Assembly (NCBI GenBank): GCA_031368515.1
Contig: JANMNW010000114.1
Location: 1 to 18,484 of the forward strand
DNA: 18,484 bases
Reading direction: 5' to 3'
Source of the DNA: CANJQH01 sp031368515
Lineage (GTDB): Bacteria > Chloroflexota > Anaerolineae > J036 > Brachytrichaceae
Shown here: positions 7,215-14,571 of the stretch, one piece after another
Position numbering within the stretch: position 1 is the first letter of the stretch
Layout of the letters: every line of letters begins with the position of its first letter
The notes under the pieces: generated by a model
Databases searched by the model: none
What the model saw: only the letters and a program-made list of their open reading frames with translations
What the model was told of the DNA's origin: nothing
Program-made: the position numbers and the translations under genes

Positions 7215-8873
7215 ATGTCAAATGCAAATGTCGAGCGGGTCAAACTTGAGAGCGCAGGCTTGCGCGGGCCGCTGGCTGCCGATCTGGAAAGCAGCGATGC
7301 GTTTCTGAGCGACGCCGGCAAGGTGTTGATCAAGTTTCACGGCTCGTATGAGCAGACCAACCGCGATCAACGCGGCGCCGCGGTCAAAGAGTATTCGTTC
7401 ATGATTCGCTCGAAATTGCCGGGCGGCAAGTTGACCGCCGAACAATATCTGGCGCATGACGACATCGCGTCGGCCTATGGCAATGGCACGCTGCGCGTCA
7501 CCACGCGCCAGGGCATCCAGTTTCACGGCGTGATCAAAAGTGATCTGCGCAACACCATCCGGGCGCTCAATCACAAGCTTGTGACCACATTTGGCGCCTG
7601 CGGCGATGTCGTTCGCAATGTGATGTGCTGTCCGGCGCCTACGTGCGACCCGCAACGGCTGATCGTGCAGGGCATTGCCGATGCGCTGAGCGCCGCCACA
7701 CTGCCGCGCACGCGCGCCTATCATCAGATCTGGATCGACGGCGAGGCGCTGGTCAACGATGAAGAGGACAAGCTTTACGGTCAGACGTATCTTCCGCGCA
7801 AATTCAAGAGCGCCATCGCTTATGCAGGCGACAACTGCGTGGATATCTTCACCAATGACGCCGGTCTGATCGCGCTGTTCGACGACGCAAATACCCTGAT
7901 CGGTTTCAATGTTGTGGCCGGCGGCGGCATGGGTGTGACGCACAACAACGAAGAAACTTTTGCGCGGCTGGCCGATGTGGTCGGGTTTGTGGCGCCCGAG
8001 CACGCGGTGGACGTGATCAAGGCCATCGTCACAGTGCATCGCGACTTTGGCGATCGCACCAACCGCAAGCACGCGCGCCTCAAATATGTGCTGCACGAGT
8101 GGGGCGTGGAAAAGTTTAAGGCAGAACTGCGCAGCCGCGTGCCGTTTGTGATACACGAACCCAGGCCCATGCCCGAATTCAAAGTGGAAGATCATCTGGG
8201 CTGGAACGATGTGGGAGACGGCACCTGGTATGTCGGCCTGCCGATTGACAGCGGCCGGATTGCCGATCACGGCGCCAATCGCTTGCGCAGCGGATTGCGC
8301 CAGATCATCAGCCAGTTCAACCTGTCCGTGCGGTTGACGCCGCAGCAGAATATCCTGCTGGCGGGCGTGCGCGCGGAAGATCGCGCCGCCATCGATGCGC
8401 TCCTGAAAGAGTACGGCATTGTCACGGTGGATGCGATCACCGGCCTGCGGCGCAACAGCCTGGCGTGCCCGGCCTTGCCCACCTGCGGCCTGGCCATCAC
8501 GGAAGCCGAACGCGTGCTGCCGCACATGATCGAGGACCTTGAAGGCTTGCTTGAAGAGACCGGCCTGATCCAGGAACCGGTTGTGATGCGCGTGACGGGT
8601 TGTCCAAATGGCTGCGCCCGGCCGTATGTGGCCGAACTGGCGCTGGTCGGCCGCAGCCTGAACAAGTATGTGATTTATCTGGGCGGCAATGCCATCGGCA
8701 CGCGCCTGGCGCGCCCGTTTCTGGATGTGGTGCCAATCGATAAGCTGCGCCCGACGCTCAAGCCCGTGTTTGAGCACTTCCGCGACGAACGCAACGGCAG
8801 TGAATCGTTTGGCGATTACTGCGACCGCGTGGGTTTCGACTATCTCAAGACGCTGACAAGCGTGCCGAAGTAG
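7215..8873 (+). CDS. sir: Assimilatory sulfite reductase, siroheme/[4Fe-4S] hemoprotein
   Basis: 552 residues. Catalyses six-electron reduction of sulfite to sulfide. The cluster and siroheme ligands are Cys418 and Cys424 (ACPALPTCG) and Cys463 and Cys467 (GCPNGC). Basic anion-binding residues fit Arg98 (TTRQGIQFHG), Arg134 (GACGDVVRNV), Lys196 and Lys198 (PRKFK), giving the sulfite reductase rather than nitrite reductase pattern. Two ferredoxin-like half domains are evident. No flavoprotein CysJ gene is nearby, so electrons may come from a ferredoxin. AGGA precedes the ATG by about 8 bases. The next two genes make its siroheme. A ferredoxin-nitrite reductase is the less likely alternative. 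Confidence 0.93.
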   Translation: MSNANVERVKLESAGLRGPLAADLESSDAFLSDAGKVLIKFHGSYEQTNRDQRGAAVKEYSFMIRSKLPGGKLTAEQYLAHDDIASAYGNGTLRVTTRQGIQFHGVIKSDLRNTIRALNHKLVTTFGACGDVVRNVMCCPAPTCDPQRLIVQGIADALSAATLPRTRAYHQIWIDGEALVNDEEDKLYGQTYLPRKFKSAIAYAGDNCVDIFTNDAGLIALFDDANTLIGFNVVAGGGMGVTHNNEETFARLADVVGFVAPEHAVDVIKAIVTVHRDFGDRTNRKHARLKYVLHEWGVEKFKAELRSRVPFVIHEPRPMPEFKVEDHLGWNDVGDGTWYVGLPIDSGRIADHGANRLRSGLRQIISQFNLSVRLTPQQNILLAGVRAEDRAAIDALLKEYGIVTVDAITGLRRNSLACPALPTCGLAITEAERVLPHMIEDLEGLLEETGLIQEPVVMRVTGCPNGCARPYVAELALVGRSLNKYVIYLGGNAIGTRLARPFLDVVPIDKLRPTLKPVFEHFRDERNGSESFGDYCDRVGFDYLKTLTSVPK

Positions 8874-8887
8874 GCCAGCAGGCAGGT

Positions 8888-9604
8888 ATGGCGCCGTACT
8901 ATCCGATCTACCTGGATCTGCGCGGGCGTCATGTGCTGATTGTCGGCGGCGGGCCGATCGCCACTGGCAAGGCGCACGGCCTGATTGAAGCCGGCGCGCA
9001 TGTGCGCGTTGTTGCGCCGGAAGTCAGCGCGGCGATTCAACAGTGGCATGCCGAGGGCGCGCTTCTTTGGCACGCACGGGCGTTTGACGACGCCGACATC
9101 GACGGCCAGTTTATGGTGATTGGCGCGACCGATGACAAAGCGCTCAATGCGCGCGTGTATCAACTGGCCAATGCGCAACAGCGCGTGGCCAATGCCGTTG
9201 ACGATCTGGACAACTGCAACTTCATCGCGCCGGCCATTGCCCGGCGCGGCGCGCTGCAGGTGGCGGTATCGACCAGCGGTGCCAGCCCGGCTTTGGCGAA
9301 GCAGATTCGCGATCGCATCGAGCAGGAGCTTTTGACGGACGAGGCGGCGGCGCTGGCTGATTTTCTGGGCAGCTGGCGTCCCGCGGCCAAAGACGCGCTG
9401 CCCACCTATCAGCGCAGACAGGCGCTTTGGGAAGGCGTGCTCGAATCGTGCCTGCCCGCACTGCTGGCTGCAGACGAGAGAGAGCGCGCGGCCGAGCTCA
9501 TGCGCGAGTTTCTCGATCGTGCCGCGCGCCAGCCCGGCGCCGCCAACAGCTGCGCGGCGTTTTCCGAGCGGCCTGCTGCTTGCCGCGCCTGCCGGGGTGA
9601 ATGA
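8888..9604 (+). CDS. Precorrin-2 dehydrogenase / sirohydrochlorin ferrochelatase, Met8 or CysG-N type
   Basis: 238 residues. Oxidises precorrin-2 to sirohydrochlorin with NAD and then inserts Fe(II) to give siroheme. A Rossmann nucleotide site VLIVGGGPIATGK lies at 16-28, GATDD (79-83) carries the expected catalytic Asp, and NAVDDLDNCNFIAPA plus STSGASPALAK (128-138) are family signatures. The protein is slightly long, ending in a Cys-containing low-complexity tail (about 215-238) of no evident function. In E. coli this activity is fused to CobA as CysG; here the two are separate genes with only one base between stop and start. Confidence 0.92.
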   Translation: MAPYYPIYLDLRGRHVLIVGGGPIATGKAHGLIEAGAHVRVVAPEVSAAIQQWHAEGALLWHARAFDDADIDGQFMVIGATDDKALNARVYQLANAQQRVANAVDDLDNCNFIAPAIARRGALQVAVSTSGASPALAKQIRDRIEQELLTDEAAALADFLGSWRPAAKDALPTYQRRQALWEGVLESCLPALLAADERERAAELMREFLDRAARQPGAANSCAAFSERPAACRACRGE

Positions 9605-9605
9605 C

Positions 9606-10349
9606 ATGAGCAAAGGCCGTGTCATTTTGGTGGGCGCCGGGCCGGGTGATCCGGAGCTGATCACACTAAAGGGACTGCGTGCGCTTCAACAAGCCCATGT
9701 TGTTTTATATGACCGGCTTGCACATCCGGCGTTGCTGGCCCATGCCCCGGCGCAGGCCGTGCGCATCGATGTAGGCAAGGCGCCGGGCAAGGGCGGCACG
9801 CCAAAGCAAGAACAGATCAACGCGCTTCTGATCGCGCACGCGCAACAGGGCAAGACCGTGGTTCGGCTGAAAGGTGGCGATCCGTTTGTGTTTGGCCGTG
9901 GCGGCGAGGAGATGCTTGCATTGCGCGCGGCCGGCATCGCGGTCGAGGTGATTCCCGGCATCAGCTCTGCCATCGCCGCTCCGGAAGCGGCGCACATCCC
10001 GCTCACGCATCGGCATGTCTCGGCGGCATTTGGCGTGTTTGCGGCCCATTCGGCTGCAGACGGCGACGGGAGCGGCATCGACTGGCGCGCCGCGGCGCTA
10101 ATGCCCACGGCTGTGTTTCTGATGGGCGTAGAAACGCTGCCGGTGATAGTGGCGCAACTGATGGCGCATGGCCGCCCGCCAGCCACGCCGGCGGCTGTGA
10201 TCGAGCGCGGCACGCTGCCCGAGCAGCGGGTGATCGTCGCCACGCTCGGCACGATCCTTGCATTGTGCGCGGATGTCAGGCCGCCGGCCGTTGTGGTGGT
10301 GGGAGATGTGGTTGACTTGCGCAGCAGCCTTCTGGGCGTCTCGTCTTAA
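9606..10349 (+). CDS. cobA: Uroporphyrinogen III C-methyltransferase (SUMT)
   Basis: 247 residues. Uses two S-adenosylmethionine molecules to convert uroporphyrinogen III to precorrin-2. Motifs: VGAGPGDPELIT (9-20), RLKGGDPFVFGRGGEE (87-102), PGISSAIAAPEAAHIPLTHR (117-136), and ERGTLPEQR and VVVGDVV near the end. The frame is open back to 9519, but the ATG at 9606 gives the canonical N-terminus, directly follows the met8-like stop, and has a GGGGTGA ribosome site. Its substrate comes from the HemB-HemC-HemD products encoded convergently. Its stop codon overlaps the hemB stop. Confidence 0.94.
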   Translation: MSKGRVILVGAGPGDPELITLKGLRALQQAHVVLYDRLAHPALLAHAPAQAVRIDVGKAPGKGGTPKQEQINALLIAHAQQGKTVVRLKGGDPFVFGRGGEEMLALRAAGIAVEVIPGISSAIAAPEAAHIPLTHRHVSAAFGVFAAHSAADGDGSGIDWRAAALMPTAVFLMGVETLPVIVAQLMAHGRPPATPAAVIERGTLPEQRVIVATLGTILALCADVRPPAVVVVGDVVDLRSSLLGVSS

Positions 10350-11395
10350 CGGCCAATCCAGCGCGCCGCTTCTTTGGCGTGATACGACAGAATGATGTCC
10401 GCGCCGGCGCGCTTGATGCCGGTCAGGATCTCAAGTGTGACGCGCCGCTCGTCGATCCAGCCGTTGCGCGCAGCGGCTTTGACCATGGCGTATTCGCCGC
10501 TGACGTTGTAGGCTGCCACGGGCAGGTCGAAGCGATCGCGGGCCTGCCGGATGACATCCAAATAGGACAGCGCCGGCTTGATCATGACGATGTCCGCCCC
10601 TTCGCGAACATCCAGTTCGACCTCGCGCAGCGCTTCGCGGCCATTTGCCGGATCCATTTGGTAGGACTGCCGGTCGCCGAACTGCGGCGCGGAATCTGCC
10701 GCTTCGCGGAAGGGTCCGTAAAAGCCGGACGCGAATTTGGCTGCGTACGCCATGACGGGAAGGTGCGTGTGGCCGTTGGCGTCGAGCGCGGCGCGGATGG
10801 CTCCGACTTGTCCATCCATCATGCCGCTGGGCGCGACCATATCGGCGCCCGCTTGCGCATGTGAAACAGCGACGCGCTGATAGACGGCCAGTGTCGCGTC
10901 GTTGTTAACGCCGTGATCGTGTCCAACGATGCCGCAGTGGCCATGGTCGGTATATTCGCACATGCACACATCGGTTACGACCACCAGCTCCGGCACGGCT
11001 TTCTTGATGGTGCGGACGGCTTGTTGCACAATGCCATCGTGCGCAAAGTTCTCGTGGCCAACGGCGTCTTTCTCGGCAGGCAACCCAAACAACATCACCC
11101 CGCTGATGCCCAGCTGCGCGATGGACTCGGCTTCGGCCGCCAGAAGATCGACCGACCATCGGCTGATGCCAGGCATTGACACGATCTCATCCTGCACGCG
11201 CACGCCATGTCCCACAAAGAGCGGGTAAATGAAATCGCCCGGATCGAGCGCGGTTTCACGCGACAGCCGCCGCAAGGCGCTGGTGCGCCGCATGCGCCGC
11301 AGCCTGTGCGCTGGCGGCGGTGTGACGGGCGCGGCGTTGTTGCGCTGGACCTCAGCGTGTTGATCAACTGGGGTGTTTTGAGAATTTTCAATCAT
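10346..11395 (-). CDS. hemB: Porphobilinogen synthase (delta-aminolevulinate dehydratase)
   Basis: 349 residues. Condenses two ALA molecules into porphobilinogen. Zinc ligands Cys144, Cys146 and Cys154 are in DVCMCEYTDHGHCG, marking the zinc-dependent type. The two catalytic lysines are Lys220 (AYAAKFASGFYGPFR) and Lys273 (DIVMIKPAL). About 30 extra N-terminal residues (Gln/Pro-rich) precede the conserved RLRRMRRTSALR start. Last gene of the minus-strand operon, 26 bases after hemD. Its TAA overlaps the convergent cobA TAA on a shared TTAA. Confidence 0.96.
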   Translation of the reverse strand: MIENSQNTPVDQHAEVQRNNAAPVTPPPAHRLRRMRRTSALRRLSRETALDPGDFIYPLFVGHGVRVQDEIVSMPGISRWSVDLLAAEAESIAQLGISGVMLFGLPAEKDAVGHENFAHDGIVQQAVRTIKKAVPELVVVTDVCMCEYTDHGHCGIVGHDHGVNNDATLAVYQRVAVSHAQAGADMVAPSGMMDGQVGAIRAALDANGHTHLPVMAYAAKFASGFYGPFREAADSAPQFGDRQSYQMDPANGREALREVELDVREGADIVMIKPALSYLDVIRQARDRFDLPVAAYNVSGEYAMVKAAARNGWIDERRVTLEILTGIKRAGADIILSYHAKEAARWIGR

Positions 11396-11421
11396 GAAAC
11401 GGTCTCGTTTGTTTATGTGTG

Positions 11422-12183
11422 TTATTGGCTGATGGAAAAGCGGACGCGGAAGTGTTCTTCAAGCGCCTCGACCAGGCCGCCGATGCTGTGAACACGCGCT
11501 TGCGCGCTGATCGTCCAGCCTGCTGCGCGCGCCGCTTCAGCTGTTTGCGGGCCGATGCAAGCGGCGCACACAGATGCCGGCAGATTTGATCCGTAGGCTA
11601 TGGCGGCGAATCGCGCGGCCGATCCGCTGGCGAATGTGATGGCGTCAAATGCGCTGGGCCGTGGCGCCGGCATGCCTGTGGGCAAAGTCTGATAGGAAAC
11701 CAGCTCGCTCACCTGCGCGCCTGCCGAGCGCAACGCCTCGGACAAACTTCCGGGCGAAAGCGTGCCCTTGATCACCAGCACGCGCGCGGTATTCAGATCG
11801 GGTTGCACGGCGCGCATGGCCGCGACGATGTTTTCCGCTTGATATATTTCGGGCTGCGCGTCGGTGGCGCGTCCGTGCGCCGCCAGCATCTGTGCGGTTT
11901 TGGGGCCCACAGCGGCGACGCGCAATAGCGCCGGCCAAGCTGCTGCAAGCAGTGGCAGCGCGTGCTTCACGCCGTTGGCGCTGCAAAACACCACCCAGTC
12001 GGCGCTTGCGATGGCATCGGTCCAGTCTCCTGGTTTTTCCGGAGCGACCGCATCCACGCGCAGCACCGGCCATTCGACCGGCTTGGCGCCGCGCGCGCTT
12101 AGCATATGGCACAGCTGCCGCGCCTGGTCTTCAGCGCGCGTGACGACGATGCGCTTGCCGGCAAGCGGCGACAAGGCGCTCAT
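11422..12183 (-). CDS. hemD: Uroporphyrinogen III synthase
   Basis: 253 residues from the ATG at 12183. Cyclises hydroxymethylbilane with ring D inversion. The family is poorly conserved; visible hallmarks are the N-terminal LAGKRIVVTRAEDQA, the middle DWVVFCSANGVKH, AVGPKTAQML, and the C-terminal FASGSAARF and CIGPQTAEAAR. The frame continues upstream to 12387, but those residues overlap hemC and are Arg-rich nonsense. The chosen ATG overlaps the hemC TGA (ATGA), a classic coupling arrangement. Confidence 0.9.
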   Translation of the reverse strand: MSALSPLAGKRIVVTRAEDQARQLCHMLSARGAKPVEWPVLRVDAVAPEKPGDWTDAIASADWVVFCSANGVKHALPLLAAAWPALLRVAAVGPKTAQMLAAHGRATDAQPEIYQAENIVAAMRAVQPDLNTARVLVIKGTLSPGSLSEALRSAGAQVSELVSYQTLPTGMPAPRPSAFDAITFASGSAARFAAIAYGSNLPASVCAACIGPQTAEAARAAGWTISAQARVHSIGGLVEALEEHFRVRFSISQ

Positions 12184-13100
12184 CGGTGCGGCTCCTGCGC
12201 TCTTGAATCCCCGGCTTGCGACAAAAGCTGCCGCGCCAGATCGGCGCCGATGGTTTCGGCTTCGGCCCAGACTCCTGTCGCTTCGCCCCAGAAGATGCGG
12301 GCGTCGTTTTCGCGCGCAATAGCCCCGCGCAAGTGCAGCGTTGAGGCCGATGAGGTGACGGCCAGTGCGGCGACCGGCCAGCGGCATCCGGCGCCTGCGC
12401 CGTGGAGAAAAGCGCGCTCGGCATCGGTCGCTGCGCGTGACGGCGCATGCTCAATCTCCCGCAACAGGGCCACTGTTTCCGCATCGTCGCTTCGGCATTG
12501 CGCGACCAACGCGCCTTGCCCAGGCGCGGGCAACATCTCGGCGGCGGAAAACACATGCGCGATGCGCTGATCCAGCCCAAGCCGCTGCAATCCCGCGGCA
12601 GCCAACAGCAACGCGTCGTACTGGCCTTCATCGAGCTTGCGGAGGCGGGTGTCGATGTTGCCTCGCACGTTTTGGACGCGCGCATCCGGCTTGATGACCC
12701 GCATGAAGGCCGCCCGGCGCGGGCTGCTGCTGCCGATGCGCGCGGCATCCGGCAGATTGTCCAGGCCGCCATAAGGTGTGACGAGCACATCAAACGGCGA
12801 CTCGCGCGGCAGCACTGCCAGCGTCAGCTCGCTATTGGGCGCAGTGGGCAGATCCTTCAAGCTATGCACGGCAATGTCTACTTCGCCGTCTTTCAGGCGC
12901 CGCTCGATGTCGCGCACAAAGACGCCGCGCCCGCCAATCACGCTAAGGCTTTCGCGCTGATTGCGATCGCCTTCCGTTTTGATCGCGCGCACGTCAAGGG
13001 CGATGCCAGGCAGCACACTGCGCAGCGCGTTGCATGCCAACTCGGTTTGCCGGAGCGCAAGCGCGCTTCCGCGTGTGCCGATACGAAGCGCGCGCATCAT
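12180..13100 (-). CDS. hemC: Hydroxymethylbilane synthase (porphobilinogen deaminase)
   Basis: 306 residues. Polymerises four porphobilinogens into hydroxymethylbilane. Shows LRIGTRGSALALRQTELA at the N-terminus, the catalytic Asp83 in HSLKDLPT, SSSPRRAA, NVRGNIDTRL, and Cys239 in GAGAGCRWPVAA as the attachment site of the dipyrromethane cofactor. The frame runs open to 13238, but that lies upstream of the predicted transcription start. The ATG at 13100 gives the usual family N-terminus; an ATG at 13154 with a weak GGAAG site would add 18 residues and cannot be excluded. First gene of hemC-hemD-hemB. Confidence 0.94.
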   Translation of the reverse strand: MMRALRIGTRGSALALRQTELACNALRSVLPGIALDVRAIKTEGDRNQRESLSVIGGRGVFVRDIERRLKDGEVDIAVHSLKDLPTAPNSELTLAVLPRESPFDVLVTPYGGLDNLPDAARIGSSSPRRAAFMRVIKPDARVQNVRGNIDTRLRKLDEGQYDALLLAAAGLQRLGLDQRIAHVFSAAEMLPAPGQGALVAQCRSDDAETVALLREIEHAPSRAATDAERAFLHGAGAGCRWPVAALAVTSSASTLHLRGAIARENDARIFWGEATGVWAEAETIGADLARQLLSQAGDSRAQEPHR

Positions 13101-13210
13101 GATTGATTCAGCTTTGTCCTCTTTGTCCGCGTCCAAACGGCGCATACGGCCCATGCCGGGCTTCCGGTGATAGGGGTGTTGCAGGCCTTGTGCCAACAGG
13201 ACGAATTGAG

Positions 13211-13238
13211 ATAGTACCGTGTGGCGGGTGATTGTCAA
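13211..13238 (-). promoter_or_regulatory. Sigma70-like promoter of hemCDB
   Basis: On the minus strand, TTGACA (13238-13233) and TACTAT (13216-13211) are separated by 16 bases; the -35 is a perfect consensus. The start site would be near 13204, leaving a leader of about 100 bases before the hemC ATG at 13100. No strong structure is obvious in that leader. Confidence 0.6.
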
Positions 13239-13248
13239 GAGTTGTGAC

Positions 13249-13305
13249 GCTCAAGAATGGCGTTAGCGGACCGGATTGAGCGCAACCATCGAATGGCTGC
13301 TCAAT
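13249..13305. promoter_or_regulatory. Three GCTCAA half-sites with a dyad between hemC and the binding-protein gene
   Basis: GCTCAA at 13249-13254, TTGAGC at 13276-13281 and GCTCAA at 13299-13304. The second and third form a dyad, ATTGAGC-N17-GCTCAAT (13275-13305), with a nested CCAT/ATGG pair inside. They lie just upstream of the hemC -35 and about 120 bases upstream of the ssuA-like promoter, a fitting place for a shared regulator. The binding protein is unknown; no LysR-type gene is in the window. Confidence 0.35.
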
Positions 13306-13421
13306 TGTTCGGCCGGCTTACCAATGGCAGGTGCGTATCGCCAGCATTTGGCAAGTTCCGCCTGCGGAATGCAATCAGACCGTGCCCACATCTTGCGCTT
13401 GGTTTGGATCGCGCAAACTGA

Positions 13422-13449
13422 TTGACATCGTGCGCGCAACCCCTATGCT
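13422..13449 (+). promoter_or_regulatory. Sigma70-like promoter of the ssuA-like gene
   Basis: TTGACA at 13422-13427 and TATGCT at 13444-13449 are 16 bases apart. The expected start (about 13456) is only 2-4 bases from the ATG at 13459, so the transcript would be leaderless or nearly so. There is no Shine-Dalgarno sequence, which agrees. Confidence 0.6.
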
Positions 13450-13458
13450 GTTTCCGTC

Positions 13459-14538
13459 ATGACTGCGCCAGACGCCTCGCGAGCTTCGATTTCCCGCCGC
13501 CGCTTTCTGCAATTGTCAATGGGCGCGGCTGCTTTGAGCGCGACTTCGAGTTTGACCGCATGCGCAAACGCGGCACAACGGCGCGACGTCGTCCGGCTGG
13601 GCTATTTTCCAAATATCACGCATGCGGCTGCGCTGGTTGGCGCGCAGCAGGGCAGTTTCCAAACTGCGCTTGGCACATCGGTGAAACTTGAGACGATCTC
13701 ATTTAATGCGGGTCCGGCACTGATCGAAGCGATGCTGGCGGGTGAAATCGATCTGGGCTATGTTGGACCTAACCCTGCCGTAAACGGGTATGTGCGCAGC
13801 CGCGGCCGCGCGCTGCGTGTCATCGCCGGGGCGTCAAGCGGCGGCGCGTTGTTTGTCGTGCGGCGGGACGCAGGCATTCAGTCGCCAGCTGATCTTGTGG
13901 GCAAACGGCTTGCCACGCCGCAGCGCGGCGGCACACAGGATGTGGCGCTGCGGCATTTCATTCAGCGCAGCGGTTTGACGACGGCAGACGAGGGCGGCGA
14001 TGTCGCCGTTATTCCAACCTCTAACCAGGATATTCTTCGACTGTTTCAACAGTCTCAGGTCGATGGCGCATGGGTATCTGAACCCTGGGGTTCGCGTCTG
14101 GTGCAGGAAGCCGCCGGCATTGTCTTTTTTGATGAGCGAAACCTGTGGCCGGCGGGCAGGTTCATAACGACCGCGCTTGTGGCGAGCACCGCAATTTTGG
14201 CCGATCGCCCGGAGTGGGTTCGCGGCGTTCTGGCCGCGCATGTCGATGCGATTGCGTTTGTCGGCGGGCGGAATGCGCAAGCCAAGGCGTTGGCAAATGC
14301 GGAGATCAAGCGCATCACAACCAAAGAGTTGCCGGCACGCGTGATCGATTCATCGTTTGCCAATATCGACTTTACACATGAGCCGATGGCGCCGACGCTT
14401 TTCCAGCAGGCGCAGCATGCGTTTGACTTGGGCTTTCTCGGCAAGAGCCAGCCCGATCTGAGCGGCCTGTTTGACTTACGGCTTCTGAACCGCGTCTTGT
14501 TGGACAAGGGGATGCCAGAAGTGAGTATCAGCCAGTAG
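13459..14538 (+). CDS. ssuA: SsuA/TauA/NrtA-type ABC substrate-binding lipoprotein (Tat-exported)
   Basis: 359 residues. A twin-arginine signal (SRRRFLQLS, 12-20) leads to the lipobox SLTAC (Cys35), so it should fold in the cytoplasm and be anchored outside the membrane. The mature part starts with VVRLGYFPNITHAAALVG, typical of the sulfonate/nitrate/taurine binding family, and continues with FNAGPALIEAMLAGEIDLGYVGPNPA, SPADLVGKRLATPQ, and DGAWVSEPWGSRL. It is most likely the receptor for the ATPase and permease at 2598-4254, from which it is separated by the cys, siroheme and hem genes. The ligand is not readable from sequence, and the symbol is by family only. Confidence 0.85.
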   Translation: MTAPDASRASISRRRFLQLSMGAAALSATSSLTACANAAQRRDVVRLGYFPNITHAAALVGAQQGSFQTALGTSVKLETISFNAGPALIEAMLAGEIDLGYVGPNPAVNGYVRSRGRALRVIAGASSGGALFVVRRDAGIQSPADLVGKRLATPQRGGTQDVALRHFIQRSGLTTADEGGDVAVIPTSNQDILRLFQQSQVDGAWVSEPWGSRLVQEAAGIVFFDERNLWPAGRFITTALVASTAILADRPEWVRGVLAAHVDAIAFVGGRNAQAKALANAEIKRITTKELPARVIDSSFANIDFTHEPMAPTLFQQAQHAFDLGFLGKSQPDLSGLFDLRLLNRVLLDKGMPEVSISQ

Positions 14539-14561
14539 TTGCGCGGCTCGCCGCCGCGCAA
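14539..14561. terminator. GC-rich 9-bp perfect hairpin between convergent genes
   Basis: TTGCGCGGC (14539-14547), loop TCGCC, GCCGCGCAA (14553-14561), starting on the base after the ssuA-like TAG. The stem is perfect and would form on either strand, ten bases from the stop of the opposing membrane-protein gene. Neither side has a T run, so termination may be weak or Rho-assisted; it could serve both genes. Confidence 0.55.
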
Positions 14562-14571
14562 GACAGAGTCG

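Noticed and set aside
7218..8777. 519-residue minus-strand open frame opposite sulfite reductase
   Set aside because: Long antisense frames are common in GC-rich genes; the plus-strand protein has all siroheme and cluster ligands.
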